From Oscillospiraceae bacterium (GTDB lineage: Bacteria > Bacillota > Clostridia > Oscillospirales > Acutalibacteraceae): 64,000 bases of DNA. The translations under genes were made by a program, and so were the position numbers. The stretch lies in NCBI GenBank assembly GCA_902802375.1, contig CADCLS010000016.1, positions 1 to 64,000 on the forward strand, written 5' to 3'. The notes beneath the pieces are model-generated. The model worked only from the letters and a program-made list of their open reading frames with translations. It was not told the origin of the DNA and ran no database searches. Positions 1-8,732 of this stretch are shown in pieces; positions within the stretch are counted from its first letter, which is position 1; each line of letters begins with the position of its first letter.

Positions 1-385
1 AAAAGAATACCTGCATTTTTGAAACTTTTTTATTCCAAAAACCTATGGTTGCTATCGAGGATGAAATTACCGGAAAAACAGAAGCTATACCGTTATATGT
101 AAATATAAGTGAAGAAAAAAAAGCGGTAATAAAAAAATAAAGACACCATTTACCGGAAAATATTTTTTTATCATTATTAAGAAAGGCTATTTCCCTGAAA
201 ACAGCTATTCCTGTGGTTGTCATTGCGGTGTATCCGCCTATAAATGCAAAATGTATAATCCAAAGAAAATCCGTTATGAGTTTGAGAAATATAATACTTT
301 CACGTTTTTTTTGCTGATAAATAAAAAAAGATACACCCATCGCACCGAATCCTATAAGCTGACCGATAATTTTCATATAATTCAA
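1..385 (-). CDS. YgjV-family inner-membrane protein, 3' end off the left edge
   Basis: Minus-strand reading frame open from a TTG start at 385 to the window edge, so 128 residues are visible and the C-terminus is missing. The sequence begins MNYMKIIGQLIGF and continues with hydrophobic segments at about residues 5-20, 35-55, 85-100 and 105-120, ending in an FPVISSSIATIGFWNKK stretch that fits the Imp-YgjV family of small polytopic membrane proteins of unknown function. AGGAG at 391-395 sits 5 bases before the TTG but 14 before the ATG at 376, so TTG is preferred. It diverges from the AraC gene and has its own promoter. Family call from memory of the pattern; function unknown. Confidence 0.72.
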   Translation of the reverse strand, partial: MNYMKIIGQLIGFGAMGVSFFIYQQKKRESIIFLKLITDFLWIIHFAFIGGYTAMTTTGIAVFREIAFLNNDKKIFSGKWCLYFFITAFFSSLIFTYNGIASVFPVISSSIATIGFWNKKVSKMQVFF

Positions 386-402
386 AATAGCTCCTCTAAG
401 CC

Positions 403-431
403 TTTATACAATTCAAAGTTTCGATTTTCAA
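403..431 (-). promoter_or_regulatory. Promoter of the ygjV-like gene
   Basis: On the minus strand the sequence gives TTGAAA (426-431), 17 bases, then TATAAA (403-408). The -35 hexamer lies inside the first copy of the 22-bp tandem repeat, so a protein bound to the repeat would be expected to affect this promoter. Confidence 0.5.
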
Positions 432-459
432 CAATAAAAGTTTCGATTTTCAACAATAA
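416..459. repeat. 22-bp direct tandem repeat in a divergent control region
   Basis: Two exact copies of a 22-base unit containing TTTCGATTTTCAACAATAA occupy 416-437 and 438-459. The spacing is about two helical turns, as expected for side-by-side AraC-type half-sites. The repeat ends 6 bases before the -35 of the araC promoter and contains the -35 of the divergent promoter. It is a plausible operator for the adjacent AraC regulator (inference). Confidence 0.6.
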
Positions 460-465
460 ATTTAA

Positions 466-494
466 TTGACTTTTGAATTCTTTTGGTATATTAT
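466..494 (+). promoter_or_regulatory. Sigma-A promoter of the AraC regulator
   Basis: TTGACT at 466-471, a 17-base spacer and TATTAT at 489-494, pointing at the AraC gene. The tandem repeat abuts it upstream. Confidence 0.6.
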
Positions 495-571
495 ATCATA
501 AAAAAGCAAGACCGTTCAATGCATAAAATAAAACAAAAATTGCAAAAAACAAATATTATTACGGAGATGTG

Positions 572-1435
572 TTGCTCTTGAAAATATCTGAAATCAATCC
601 GTTTATACGATTTGCCGAATGCACAAATTACAATACATATTGTAATCCGGTAAATGTTTTCGACAGCAGAATTTTCTATATTACCTCGGGGGCATTATCA
701 ATATCAATAAGTGAAAAATGTTTTTCACTGTCAAAAGGTTCTCTGTTTTATTGTTGTGCCGGCAGTAATTACTCGTTAAAAGGTACTAAAGATTGCCAGC
801 TTATAATTCTCAACTTTGATTTGTCACAACGCAGAAACGGCATTAAAAGTTATGTTTCACCGCTGCTTATTTCTGATGTCGATCCTAAAAATCTTTATTC
901 TAATTGCGACCCAATAGAGGAAACTGGAATCTTTGAATCCCTAAATTCATACCTGACGATCAACAATTTAGACTTCGGTGACATTTTAAATTCCATAATT
1001 GCTGAATACTCGTACAAGAATATTCTTTACAGGGAAAGAGCGTCAGCTCTGCTAAAGGAATTGCTTATTGATATTTGCCGTACTTTAAATATCGCAACCT
1101 CAAAATCATCCGATTTGATTAAAAGCATTATACTGTACATCCGCAATCATTCAAATGAAAAAATAAGCAATGAATCAATCGGAAAAAAATACGGTTACCA
1201 CCCATATTATATTAATAAAATTTTTTTAAAGCAGACCGGAAAAACCATACATAAATACATCCTAACAGTGCGACTTGAAAATGCCAAACGCCAACTTATA
1301 AACACTGATAAACCAATAAACAGAATCGCCGAAGAAACGGGTTTTTATAGCGCATCTCATATGACGAATTCATTTAAATCTCATTTTCACTCATCTCCGC
1401 TGGAATTCAGAAAAAACGACAAAGGAATCATTTAG
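572..1435 (+). CDS. AraC-family transcriptional regulator
   Basis: About 287 residues: an N-terminal cupin-like sensor part (roughly residues 10-150) and a C-terminal double helix-turn-helix (roughly 185-285) with the typical IAEETGFYSASHMTNSFK second helix pair. GGAG at 563-566 favours the TTG at 572 (5-base spacing); GTG 569 and TTG 578 are also possible. The gene is convergent with the glycyl radical enzyme operon, the two stop codons being 3 bases apart, so it is the most likely local regulator of that operon and of itself. The sensor part gives no clue to the ligand. It ends with TAG, showing that TAG serves as a stop in this genome. Confidence 0.88.
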   Translation: MLLKISEINPFIRFAECTNYNTYCNPVNVFDSRIFYITSGALSISISEKCFSLSKGSLFYCCAGSNYSLKGTKDCQLIILNFDLSQRRNGIKSYVSPLLISDVDPKNLYSNCDPIEETGIFESLNSYLTINNLDFGDILNSIIAEYSYKNILYRERASALLKELLIDICRTLNIATSKSSDLIKSIILYIRNHSNEKISNESIGKKYGYHPYYINKIFLKQTGKTIHKYILTVRLENAKRQLINTDKPINRIAEETGFYSASHMTNSFKSHFHSSPLEFRKNDKGII

Positions 1436-1438
1436 GTA

Positions 1439-3658
1439 TTACATATTTGTTAAAAATCTATTCACCACAAGCTGCCTGAACTCGGGCGATAGGCTTGCAA
1501 AATATGCGGTAAAGCCCGTAACACGCACTACAAGATCGGGGTAAAGATCGGGGTTTTTATTCGCCGCCATAAGCTTATCACTGTCAAGTATATTTATATT
1601 TATAAGTGTTCCGCCCTCTTTAAAATGACCTAAAATAAGCTTAGTGATAATTTCTACGCCCTTTTCATCAAGCGCAAGCTGCGGGTCAAATTCAAGCTGT
1701 AAAGGAGCGGTATTTCCGTACCCGCACTGTACCGAAGCTATGCCGCTCGACTGTGCCGTAACAGAGCCGTCAACCCTGAAATGAGGATTTGGATTAGCAC
1801 CGTGAGAAATGGGCTCGCCGTCTTTTCTTCCGTTCGGCGTTGCTCCGACAACCGAGCCGTATTCGATTGTTCTTGACCAACTGAACCACCCGGGAATAAG
1901 CTGACGGTCATCGGGCATTGGCTGTGCCTTTATTTTACGCACCCAAACCTCGGTAAGGCGCTTTGCCCATTTATCCGAAACCGTGTTTCCGCCGCAATAT
2001 TTCGGAGAAGAATTAAGCATAAGCCTTACGCGTTCTCCCTTTACACCCTCGAAATTGTTTTGGAGGTTTTCGTATACCTCGTCCCAAGAGAGCCTTTTTT
2101 CCTGTTCCACCCTTGTTTCAAGTGCTCCAAAGGAATCGGCGACAACCGCAAGACCCGCTCCGTCAACGCCGATAGTGTAAAGCTTGGCACACTGAGAAAT
2201 ATCGAGCCCTTTTTCAAGAGTATCCTCCATCATAAGGTTCATTATAAGCTCCGGAGTAACTTCCCACTGATGGTCAAGGTGAAGGTTTATTCCTTTTGCA
2301 GTAACTTCAATTGCAACCGTAAGATGCTTTGTAAAGATTTCAAAAAGTTTCTCTGTGGATTTTTCATCTTCGCTTTTCATTTCGATCAGCGCTTGTTCAA
2401 GCACCTTGGCAATATTTATTTTTACCGTATCGTTCATCGGAAATTCCTTGCCGGGAACACACATCCAGTTGCAGCCCACCGCTATTCGTTTTCTGGCAAT
2501 TTCTTTAGAGATACCGTTTTTCATATATCCCTCGGTAAGGGTTTTATCACAGCAAAAACGAGGCCACGCATTTTTATTCTTAAGCAAATAGTATGCGGAT
2601 TTTTTAAGAAATTCCTTATCGCAGTTCTCATGTACCCGTACTGTGAGATTAGCTGAAATGTTTATCATATCCGCCGCCTCAAGCACGAGATATGAAAGGT
2701 GATTTGTAAGATCCTTATCGTTCTCGTCAACACCCGAAACCTGATAATAATGCGGGTCGATAAGCAAAAGGTTTGCTATAAGGAACTTAGCGGTCTCGTC
2801 GTCAAGCACACCGTTTTTAATATCATTTTCATAATACGGCAAAAGCAGAGTATCAAGCTGAAAGCCCGCGCCGTCACGGGTGTAAACTCTTGACGCACAG
2901 TTGAAATACGCCACCCACTGGCACGCCTGCCTGAAGGTCTTGGGTTTGTCTAAACGGATTGCAAGGTTGGTTTCAAGCATTTCTTCAAGATTTTGCCTGA
3001 TTTCTTCTCTTTCTTCGATCTCTAACTGCCGTTTGATTTCCTCAATATGTCTGTCAATAAACCTGATTATTGCGTTTACGCATTTTTCTTCAGCATCATA
3101 AAAACCCTTTTTATCCGGATTTACGGCGCGGTATTTATTTATCTTTTCAAGAAAGCCCCCGAAGCCTAACGAAAGTCCTATTGAATAATCGCATGCCAAA
3201 TGAGCGTCTCCGTCAATTCCGGTTTGGATATTATACTTTTTCTGTAACGGCTTCAATTCGTCATAAGGAAACCGTATTTCGTCCCAACGCTTGCTCCATT
3301 GATTTGTGACCCCCGCCAAATCCTCGTCACTAAGCTGTGCTTTTCTCCAATCAGGCATATAGTGAAGGTCTCCGCGGTAATTTACGAGCATATCGCGCCA
3401 ACGCCCGCAAAGCATTTCAAGCGGGTCAACATAGGGCGGATGTGCGTCCATAACGCGGCAGAAATTTTCGCTCATACCGTCATAGCCGTAAAAGCTACCG
3501 TTTTCGCTGTTAAACCACGGCTCAACCTTATAATTCTTCGGCAAAGGCACAGTACCGAAATCGTCAAGATCCGTATATCCGTTCTGTTCCCTTTTGAGCA
3601 GTGTATCTTTAATTTTTTTCTCTCTCAATATTTTGATTCTATCTATATAGGTCAGCAT
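1439..3658 (-). CDS. Glycyl radical enzyme (PFL/diol dehydratase superfamily), substrate unknown
   Basis: 739 residues, a little short for the superfamily (about 760-850). The glycyl radical motif RVTGFTAYF is near the C-terminus with the radical Gly at 715. The predicted thiyl-radical cysteine is C396 in GCNWMC (395-400). Diol, choline and isethionate lyases carry G-C-V/I-E, where Glu is the general base; here Asn-Trp follow the Cys and a second Cys stands at 400, so a classical dehydratase assignment is not supported. It is the last gene of the operon and overlaps its activase by 20 bases. GREs are oxygen-sensitive cytosolic enzymes activated by a radical SAM partner (family knowledge). The neighbouring oxidoreductases and isomerase suggest a carbohydrate-derived substrate (inference). 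Confidence 0.9.
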   Translation of the reverse strand: MLTYIDRIKILREKKIKDTLLKREQNGYTDLDDFGTVPLPKNYKVEPWFNSENGSFYGYDGMSENFCRVMDAHPPYVDPLEMLCGRWRDMLVNYRGDLHYMPDWRKAQLSDEDLAGVTNQWSKRWDEIRFPYDELKPLQKKYNIQTGIDGDAHLACDYSIGLSLGFGGFLEKINKYRAVNPDKKGFYDAEEKCVNAIIRFIDRHIEEIKRQLEIEEREEIRQNLEEMLETNLAIRLDKPKTFRQACQWVAYFNCASRVYTRDGAGFQLDTLLLPYYENDIKNGVLDDETAKFLIANLLLIDPHYYQVSGVDENDKDLTNHLSYLVLEAADMINISANLTVRVHENCDKEFLKKSAYYLLKNKNAWPRFCCDKTLTEGYMKNGISKEIARKRIAVGCNWMCVPGKEFPMNDTVKINIAKVLEQALIEMKSEDEKSTEKLFEIFTKHLTVAIEVTAKGINLHLDHQWEVTPELIMNLMMEDTLEKGLDISQCAKLYTIGVDGAGLAVVADSFGALETRVEQEKRLSWDEVYENLQNNFEGVKGERVRLMLNSSPKYCGGNTVSDKWAKRLTEVWVRKIKAQPMPDDRQLIPGWFSWSRTIEYGSVVGATPNGRKDGEPISHGANPNPHFRVDGSVTAQSSGIASVQCGYGNTAPLQLEFDPQLALDEKGVEIITKLILGHFKEGGTLININILDSDKLMAANKNPDLYPDLVVRVTGFTAYFASLSPEFRQLVVNRFLTNM

Positions 3659-4424
3659 ATTTTCTCAGCTCCTCCATTTTTTCTTTTGTCGGCACCTTAA
3701 ACCTTATTTCTTCAAGCCCCAGGGCTTTTTGCTTTGCAATGCCCAACGGGTGGTAAGGCAAAAGCTCATAACCTATAATATTCTTAAAGCCTTTAATGTA
3801 ATCCCTTATCTCCGTTATTTCTTCGATACTGTCGTTTACACCGGGTATTATAGGTGTTCTTACAAGAAACGGAACATCAAGCTTATCAAGCTTTAAAAAA
3901 TTCTTTTTTATTGCGTCGTTTGTGATACCCGTGTATTTTTTGTGTTTTTCAGAATCGAAAATTTTAAAATCCGCCATTACTAAATCAAGCTGTCCCAGTA
4001 ATTCGTCATCAAAAAGCGCTAAAGAAGTCTCTGCCGCGGTATTAATATTTTCGGCTTTGCACTTTTTTATCAGCTCTTTTATAACCTCCGGATATATAAG
4101 CGGCTCTCCTCCCGAAAATGTAACGCCGCCGTCCGAAAAATAATAAGCCTTGTCTTCAAGTATCTGCTCGAAAATTTCCTCTGCCGTCATTTCCCGACCG
4201 CAAATTATCCTCGCGCCCGAAAAACAGCCCTCTTTACACATTCCGCATCCTATACATTTCTCGGGATAAAACATTTCCTGAGGTTCTTTTTGTTTACACT
4301 CGGGATTGTGACACCACGCGCAATTAAGCGGACAGCCCTTAAAAAATACCGTTGTGCGGATTCCGGGGCCGTCGTGTATGGCGGCCCGTTCAATATCGGC
4401 AACAACGGCTTTATCAAAAGTCAT
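3639..4424 (-). CDS. Glycyl radical enzyme activating enzyme (radical SAM)
   Basis: 261 residues. The radical SAM cluster motif is C31-x3-C35-x2-C38 in GCPLNCAWC, preceded by the DGPGIRTTVF signature of PFL-activase-type enzymes. A ferredoxin-like insert has C57, C60, C63 and C67, enough for one further [4Fe-4S] cluster, with spare cysteines at 43 and 75; many GRE activases carry two such clusters. It would use S-adenosylmethionine to abstract the hydrogen from Gly715 of the GRE encoded just downstream. AAGGAG stands 10 bases before the ATG. The start overlaps the upstream oxidoreductase gene by 11 bases, indicating translational coupling. Confidence 0.93.
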   Translation of the reverse strand: MTFDKAVVADIERAAIHDGPGIRTTVFFKGCPLNCAWCHNPECKQKEPQEMFYPEKCIGCGMCKEGCFSGARIICGREMTAEEIFEQILEDKAYYFSDGGVTFSGGEPLIYPEVIKELIKKCKAENINTAAETSLALFDDELLGQLDLVMADFKIFDSEKHKKYTGITNDAIKKNFLKLDKLDVPFLVRTPIIPGVNDSIEEITEIRDYIKGFKNIIGYELLPYHPLGIAKQKALGLEEIRFKVPTKEKMEELRKYADLYR

Positions 4425-5520
4425 TATCGATCAGCTCCTTTTTACCGCTTGCCGCCGATTTTAGAGAAGCGTCAAGCAATGCCATAACGCGTATATTGTA
4501 ATCAAGCGTTACGGTTTTTATAAGAGGCAGATTATTCTTCCTACAGTATGCGTAATGATCGGCAATATTTGCAATGTGCTCGGTTATTTCATAATCTGGA
4601 AGCTCGATTTCATTGCCGTAAATATCCATTGCTTTTACATCCTTTTCAGGGGTGCAGTAAAGGACGCCGTCGGTACAAATATATATCGGACCCGTCGGCA
4701 GGGACGCCTGCGGGACGGTCCACGATCCCTCATAGACGCCGAGCGAATTTTTATATTCAATAATACCCGCTACATTATCAGGCGCGTCCATATAGGGAGT
4801 ATTATAATTTCCCGCAGACGCACAAACCGACAGCGGTAAATCATCGTCTTTCCTTGCCCAAGTGCTGAAGAAACAGCCGTAACACCCTATATCAAGAAAT
4901 GCTCCGCCGCCCGTATTTGATTTATACCACCATGTAGAGGCTCTTTCGTCATCGGTCATTTCCTGAGCCTTTTCGGTAACTCCGCGGTGCTTTGCGCCTT
5001 TACCCAGAGGACCTGTATGTCCGTTGATATAAAAGCTCTTAATAAGCTTACCGACGACGCCGCTTTCAAGCGCCGCCAACTGCTTATGTATATACGGTCT
5101 CCAGATGACGGGCCAGTTTACAATCGCCTCTATGCCGTATTTTTCAACAATATCCCTGATTTCAAGTGCCTTATCCAAGGTCATTGCCATAGGCTTTTCA
5201 ATGCTGACATTTACGCCCCTTTTAGCACATTCCAACACAATTTGAGGCTTAATATCATTCTCGCAAAGTATAAATGCCATGTCGGGCTTTAATTCATCAA
5301 GCATTTCTATATAATTACTGTGCGGTGTTATCTTATATTTTTCGCTGTTGTTTTTAAGATTCCAAGTTCTTGTATATCTCGCAGTCGTAGCTTCGGGCGT
5401 TTTGGGAGGAACATCGGCAAAGCCGACCAGCTCAAAATCCGGCTGTTCGCTTATATACAGTGCTATTTCGTTCACGTGCATATGCGCAAAGCCTATTATT
5501 ACCGCTCTGATTTTATCCAT
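4414..5520 (-). CDS. Gfo/Idh/MocA-family oxidoreductase (third of three)
   Basis: 368 residues from the ATG at 5520, chosen because GGAGG lies 7-8 bases upstream; a longer open frame to 5604 would begin inside the previous gene. N-terminal Rossmann fold (RAVIIGFAHMHVNEIALY) in which the usual GxGxxG is modified, then the catalytic-region motif IEKPMAMTLDKA that carries the family EKP lysine. The C-terminal half is the alpha/beta substrate domain. The family performs NAD(P)-dependent oxidation or reduction of sugars and cyclitols in the cytosol. The gene starts 2 bases after the preceding oxidoreductase stop and overlaps the activase start. Confidence 0.88.
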   Translation of the reverse strand: MDKIRAVIIGFAHMHVNEIALYISEQPDFELVGFADVPPKTPEATTARYTRTWNLKNNSEKYKITPHSNYIEMLDELKPDMAFILCENDIKPQIVLECAKRGVNVSIEKPMAMTLDKALEIRDIVEKYGIEAIVNWPVIWRPYIHKQLAALESGVVGKLIKSFYINGHTGPLGKGAKHRGVTEKAQEMTDDERASTWWYKSNTGGGAFLDIGCYGCFFSTWARKDDDLPLSVCASAGNYNTPYMDAPDNVAGIIEYKNSLGVYEGSWTVPQASLPTGPIYICTDGVLYCTPEKDVKAMDIYGNEIELPDYEITEHIANIADHYAYCRKNNLPLIKTVTLDYNIRVMALLDASLKSAASGKKELIDNDF

Positions 5521-5521
5521 A

Positions 5522-6610
5522 TCAAAACCTCCGTAATTCAGCAATTTTAACTTCGCGTTTTTCCTTTGCCGATAAATATGCCGCTTCAAGTATTGCGCTG
5601 ACATTTATAGTTTCTTCCGGCTTTACAAACGGCTCCTCGGCACCTGAAAGACAATTATATAAATTATCTGCAATACAGAAATGTCCGAAAAACGGCTCTG
5701 TCTTAAAACCGTTAGGTTCAAACAAAAGCTCATCAACCGTATCTGAGCCATAAAACACCTTACGGTTTTCTGTATCAACGCCCTTTTTGTTACCGACAAT
5801 AATTATGTTGTTTTGCTCCGGCAAATTGGCAGCCCAGGCAACCTTAAAGCTAAGCTCCGAACCGTTTTCAAACCTAACATTTCCCGCAGCAAATGATTCA
5901 ACATTCATCTCTTCAGGATTAAATCCGCTGCTTTCAACGCCGCCTTTTAACGCTCCTGATTGTTCGCTGTTTCCCAGTTCGTCGGTATGTGCTTTATTCA
6001 TAATTGCGCTCACCGAGATTGGCTTCGGATTACCCATAAGCCATATTGCACTGTCGATTCCGTGCACACCTATATCTATAAGTGCGCCTCCGCCGCTGAA
6101 TTCCTTGATGTGGAATTTTCCCCATGTAGGTATTCCTCTGCGACGTATACGAGACAGCTCGGCATAATAGATGTCACCGATTTCACCCTGCAATTTCATT
6201 TTTTCAACCGCCAAGCGCTCAGGCAAAAACCGTAATGTTTGGCATGCCATAAGTATTCTGTTATTTTTCTTTGCGGTTAAAAACATTTCTTCCGCGTCAC
6301 AAAGGGTTAATGCAAGAGGTTTTTCACACAGCACATTTGCGCCGTGCTCCAAAGCCGACATTACATATTTTTTATGCATCATATTAGGTGCGCAAACCGA
6401 AACTACCTCAGGCTTTTCCGTTTCAAGCATTTGAGTGGCGTCCGTGTAGTACCTTGCTATGCCGAATTTATCGCATAAACCCTTTGCACTGCTCTCAATA
6501 TTATCGCAAACTGCGGCAATTTCAAATCCGCCGTTAGCTAAATATGCAGGAATATGCGCACTTCGTGCTATCATTCCGCAGCCTATTATACAAACCTTAA
6601 TCTTCTTCAT
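5522..6610 (-). CDS. Gfo/Idh/MocA-family oxidoreductase (second of three)
   Basis: 362 residues from the ATG at 6610, preceded by AAAGGAT. The Rossmann motif is VCIIGCGMIARSAHIPAY (GxGxxA) and the EKP motif reads LCEKPLALTLCDAEEM at about residues 95-110. A GGGALIDIGVHGIDSAIW segment matches the substrate/cofactor histidine region of the family. The start overlaps the upstream oxidoreductase by 14 bases, so translation is probably coupled. The substrate cannot be read from the sequence; the position in the operon suggests oxidation of a hydroxyl on a sugar-like compound. Confidence 0.9.
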   Translation of the reverse strand: MKKIKVCIIGCGMIARSAHIPAYLANGGFEIAAVCDNIESSAKGLCDKFGIARYYTDATQMLETEKPEVVSVCAPNMMHKKYVMSALEHGANVLCEKPLALTLCDAEEMFLTAKKNNRILMACQTLRFLPERLAVEKMKLQGEIGDIYYAELSRIRRRGIPTWGKFHIKEFSGGGALIDIGVHGIDSAIWLMGNPKPISVSAIMNKAHTDELGNSEQSGALKGGVESSGFNPEEMNVESFAAGNVRFENGSELSFKVAWAANLPEQNNIIIVGNKKGVDTENRKVFYGSDTVDELLFEPNGFKTEPFFGHFCIADNLYNCLSGAEEPFVKPEETINVSAILEAAYLSAKEKREVKIAELRRF

Positions 6611-7940
6611 AATAATCCTTTTTTTCGTATGTAAGCCTTTCAAAATCAGCCGGTGCTTCCCCAAAATCCGGAATATCCATAAGTTCTCCGCCCTTTAAAG
6701 CCGACTCATGCGCTATAAGCCCCGGAATCATATATCTCGCAGCATCCCATGCATTGTTAGGCGGCAATTTGCCTTCAACTACAGCGCGGCAAAAATCATC
6801 CACCAAAAACGGGTGAGAGTTAAAATGTGAAAACGGCGGTATACTGCGAAAAGATTTCGGCAACCTGTCTTTATCTTGAATTTTGGCAAATCCCTCAATT
6901 GCAGCAATAGATACAGGCGATGTGTGGTCATCCCATTCCATTTTTAGAAGCCGCGGATCCATATTTCCGGCAGAGCAATTATTATCAGAGTCGCTCATAG
7001 TAGCTCCGGATTTGAATTTCAAATACGCTTCCGGCATCAGTTCATCGGAAACATCTTCTAAATACATTTCATGTTCGGTTCCGTTTCTGTCCACAAAAGG
7101 AGCGGTTTGGAAGAAATGCTTATCTGTCACCGTATCGTAAGCGGCATTTTCACCGTAAAAGCATGTAATATATGTTGAAGGCTTGTTAATACCTACGCGT
7201 CTGAATTCGTTTATTCTTACAACTCCACCGCCCGACATTCTGAAAACGGCTGTTTCGTTACTAAACGGATTTTCAAAATCGTTTTTCTCTTCACCGAAAA
7301 TCTCATCGGGATAATCATCTCTTAATCCCATACAGGAAACCTTAGTGGCGTACTGATCAATTGCGGAAAATACCATAGAAATCGAATGCGTTGGGTAATA
7401 CATCGGCGGTATACCGGCTACCCGTTTCCATTTGTCGCCTCCGCTGTGCTTAAAATCGTCATACATTTCTCTAATGTCATGATAATACTGAGCTTCAGCA
7501 TAGACAAATTTTCCGAAATCACCTTTTTGATATTTTTCTCTGCAATATATTGCACTGGGGTAATAGTAACAGGTTTCACCCATCATATAAACCAAATGAG
7601 TTTCTTCAACAAGCTTTACAATTTCTTTGATTTCCTCAATCGTACAGCCTATCGGAACAGCGCTGTAAACATGCTTGCCTGCCTTTAACGCCTTTATTAC
7701 CATAGGGCCGTGCAGTTGTCTTTGTGAAAAAACCGCCACGCAATTTATATCGGCATTTTCAAGCATCTCGTCATAAGATGAATAAACCGCGGCCTCGGGA
7801 TGAGCTTTTTTTATTTCTTCGCGCCTTTCTTCAACCAACTCCGCAACACAAACGTTTTCAACATCCGGATGTTTGCTGAATAAATTTACAAAGTCCTTTG
7901 AAAATAATCCATATCCCACGAATCCTATTTTAATCTTCAT
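6597..7940 (-). CDS. Gfo/Idh/MocA-family protein with altered EKP motif (first of three)
   Basis: 447 residues, longer than its two neighbours because of insertions in the C-terminal domain. The N-terminus has a Rossmann motif (IGFVGYGLFSKDFV). Where the family has EKP, this protein reads HVYSAVPIGCT (AVP at about 94-96), so the conserved lysine is replaced by valine. Bulky members with such changes occur among Gfo-like glycosidases and accessory proteins, so redox chemistry should not be assumed. GGAGG lies before the ATG, which overlaps the isomerase stop in an ATGA arrangement. Cytosolic; no signal peptide. Confidence 0.82.
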   Translation of the reverse strand: MKIKIGFVGYGLFSKDFVNLFSKHPDVENVCVAELVEERREEIKKAHPEAAVYSSYDEMLENADINCVAVFSQRQLHGPMVIKALKAGKHVYSAVPIGCTIEEIKEIVKLVEETHLVYMMGETCYYYPSAIYCREKYQKGDFGKFVYAEAQYYHDIREMYDDFKHSGGDKWKRVAGIPPMYYPTHSISMVFSAIDQYATKVSCMGLRDDYPDEIFGEEKNDFENPFSNETAVFRMSGGGVVRINEFRRVGINKPSTYITCFYGENAAYDTVTDKHFFQTAPFVDRNGTEHEMYLEDVSDELMPEAYLKFKSGATMSDSDNNCSAGNMDPRLLKMEWDDHTSPVSIAAIEGFAKIQDKDRLPKSFRSIPPFSHFNSHPFLVDDFCRAVVEGKLPPNNAWDAARYMIPGLIAHESALKGGELMDIPDFGEAPADFERLTYEKKDYYEED

Positions 7941-8713
7941 TCAATTATCCTCCTGATGTATTCTAAATTTTGACTGTTATAGTTATTTGCTCTGAATTCA
8001 AGTCCAACATAGCCGCCATATATATCATTTACAGATTTAAGAACATTGCCGTAGTTAATTTCGCCAGTTCCCGGTTCATGTCGCCCGGGCGCGTCCGCAA
8101 CATGGATATGTCCTATTATATCTATATTATCAGTAACAGTTGCTATCAGATTGCCTGCCATAAGCTGCTCATGGTACAAATCGAGCAACAGTTTAATATT
8201 TGGAGAATTTACCCTTCTTATAATTTCAATAACTTCCTTAGAACGGGGCAAAAAGTAATTTTTTCTGTCAAAATTGTTAAGAGGCTCAACAACAAGTGTT
8301 ACATTTTCCTTTTCAACAATAGGTTTTACAGACAACAGGCAATCAATTATGTTATTAATTTGTTTTTCGTATGATATATCCAAGGTTTCGCCTATTAAGA
8401 CTATCATTCCGGATGCTCTAAGTGAATTGTAGACCGGAATACTTTCTTCAAGAGCTCTGATTAAATCATTTTTTCTTCCGGAGTTTAAAATTCCGCGCGA
8501 TAAATCGTCTGAAAGCTTCGAATTTCGGCTGTCAATATTAAAAACAGAACAAGAAAGATTATTTTCAATCATTTTTTGCTTAATTCCATCGATGTCTTTA
8601 TTGCTCCATTTCCAAAATTCCACAGTATCAAATCCATTTTGTTTTGCTGCATTAAAACGGTCGTAAAATTCCATATTTGAATACAGCATTTCGATACATG
8701 CGCTAAATCGCAA
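7937..8713 (-). CDS. Hydroxypyruvate/2-oxotetronate isomerase-like TIM-barrel protein
   Basis: 258 residues from the TTG at 8713, which has six G's (8720-8725) 6 bases upstream; an ATG at 8740 has no ribosome-binding site. The sequence holds LVVEPLNNFDRKNYFLP, LLLDLYHEQLMAGNL, HIHVADAPGRHEPGTGEI and a final LEF, which are the metal-binding Glu, Asp/His and His positions of the xylose-isomerase-like fold in the hydroxypyruvate isomerase branch. It would interconvert a keto/aldehyde pair or epimerise a 3-keto sugar. It precedes the three oxidoreductases and overlaps the first by 4 bases. Confidence 0.85.
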   Translation of the reverse strand: MRFSACIEMLYSNMEFYDRFNAAKQNGFDTVEFWKWSNKDIDGIKQKMIENNLSCSVFNIDSRNSKLSDDLSRGILNSGRKNDLIRALEESIPVYNSLRASGMIVLIGETLDISYEKQINNIIDCLLSVKPIVEKENVTLVVEPLNNFDRKNYFLPRSKEVIEIIRRVNSPNIKLLLDLYHEQLMAGNLIATVTDNIDIIGHIHVADAPGRHEPGTGEINYGNVLKSVNDIYGGYVGLEFRANNYNSQNLEYIRRIIE

Positions 8714-8732
8714 AAAAATCCCCCCTATATGA

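Noticed and set aside
3-140. Plus-strand open frame ending in TAA that looks like a protein C-terminus
   Set aside because: The opposite strand gives a longer frame with start, ribosome-binding site, promoter and a family-like membrane pattern.
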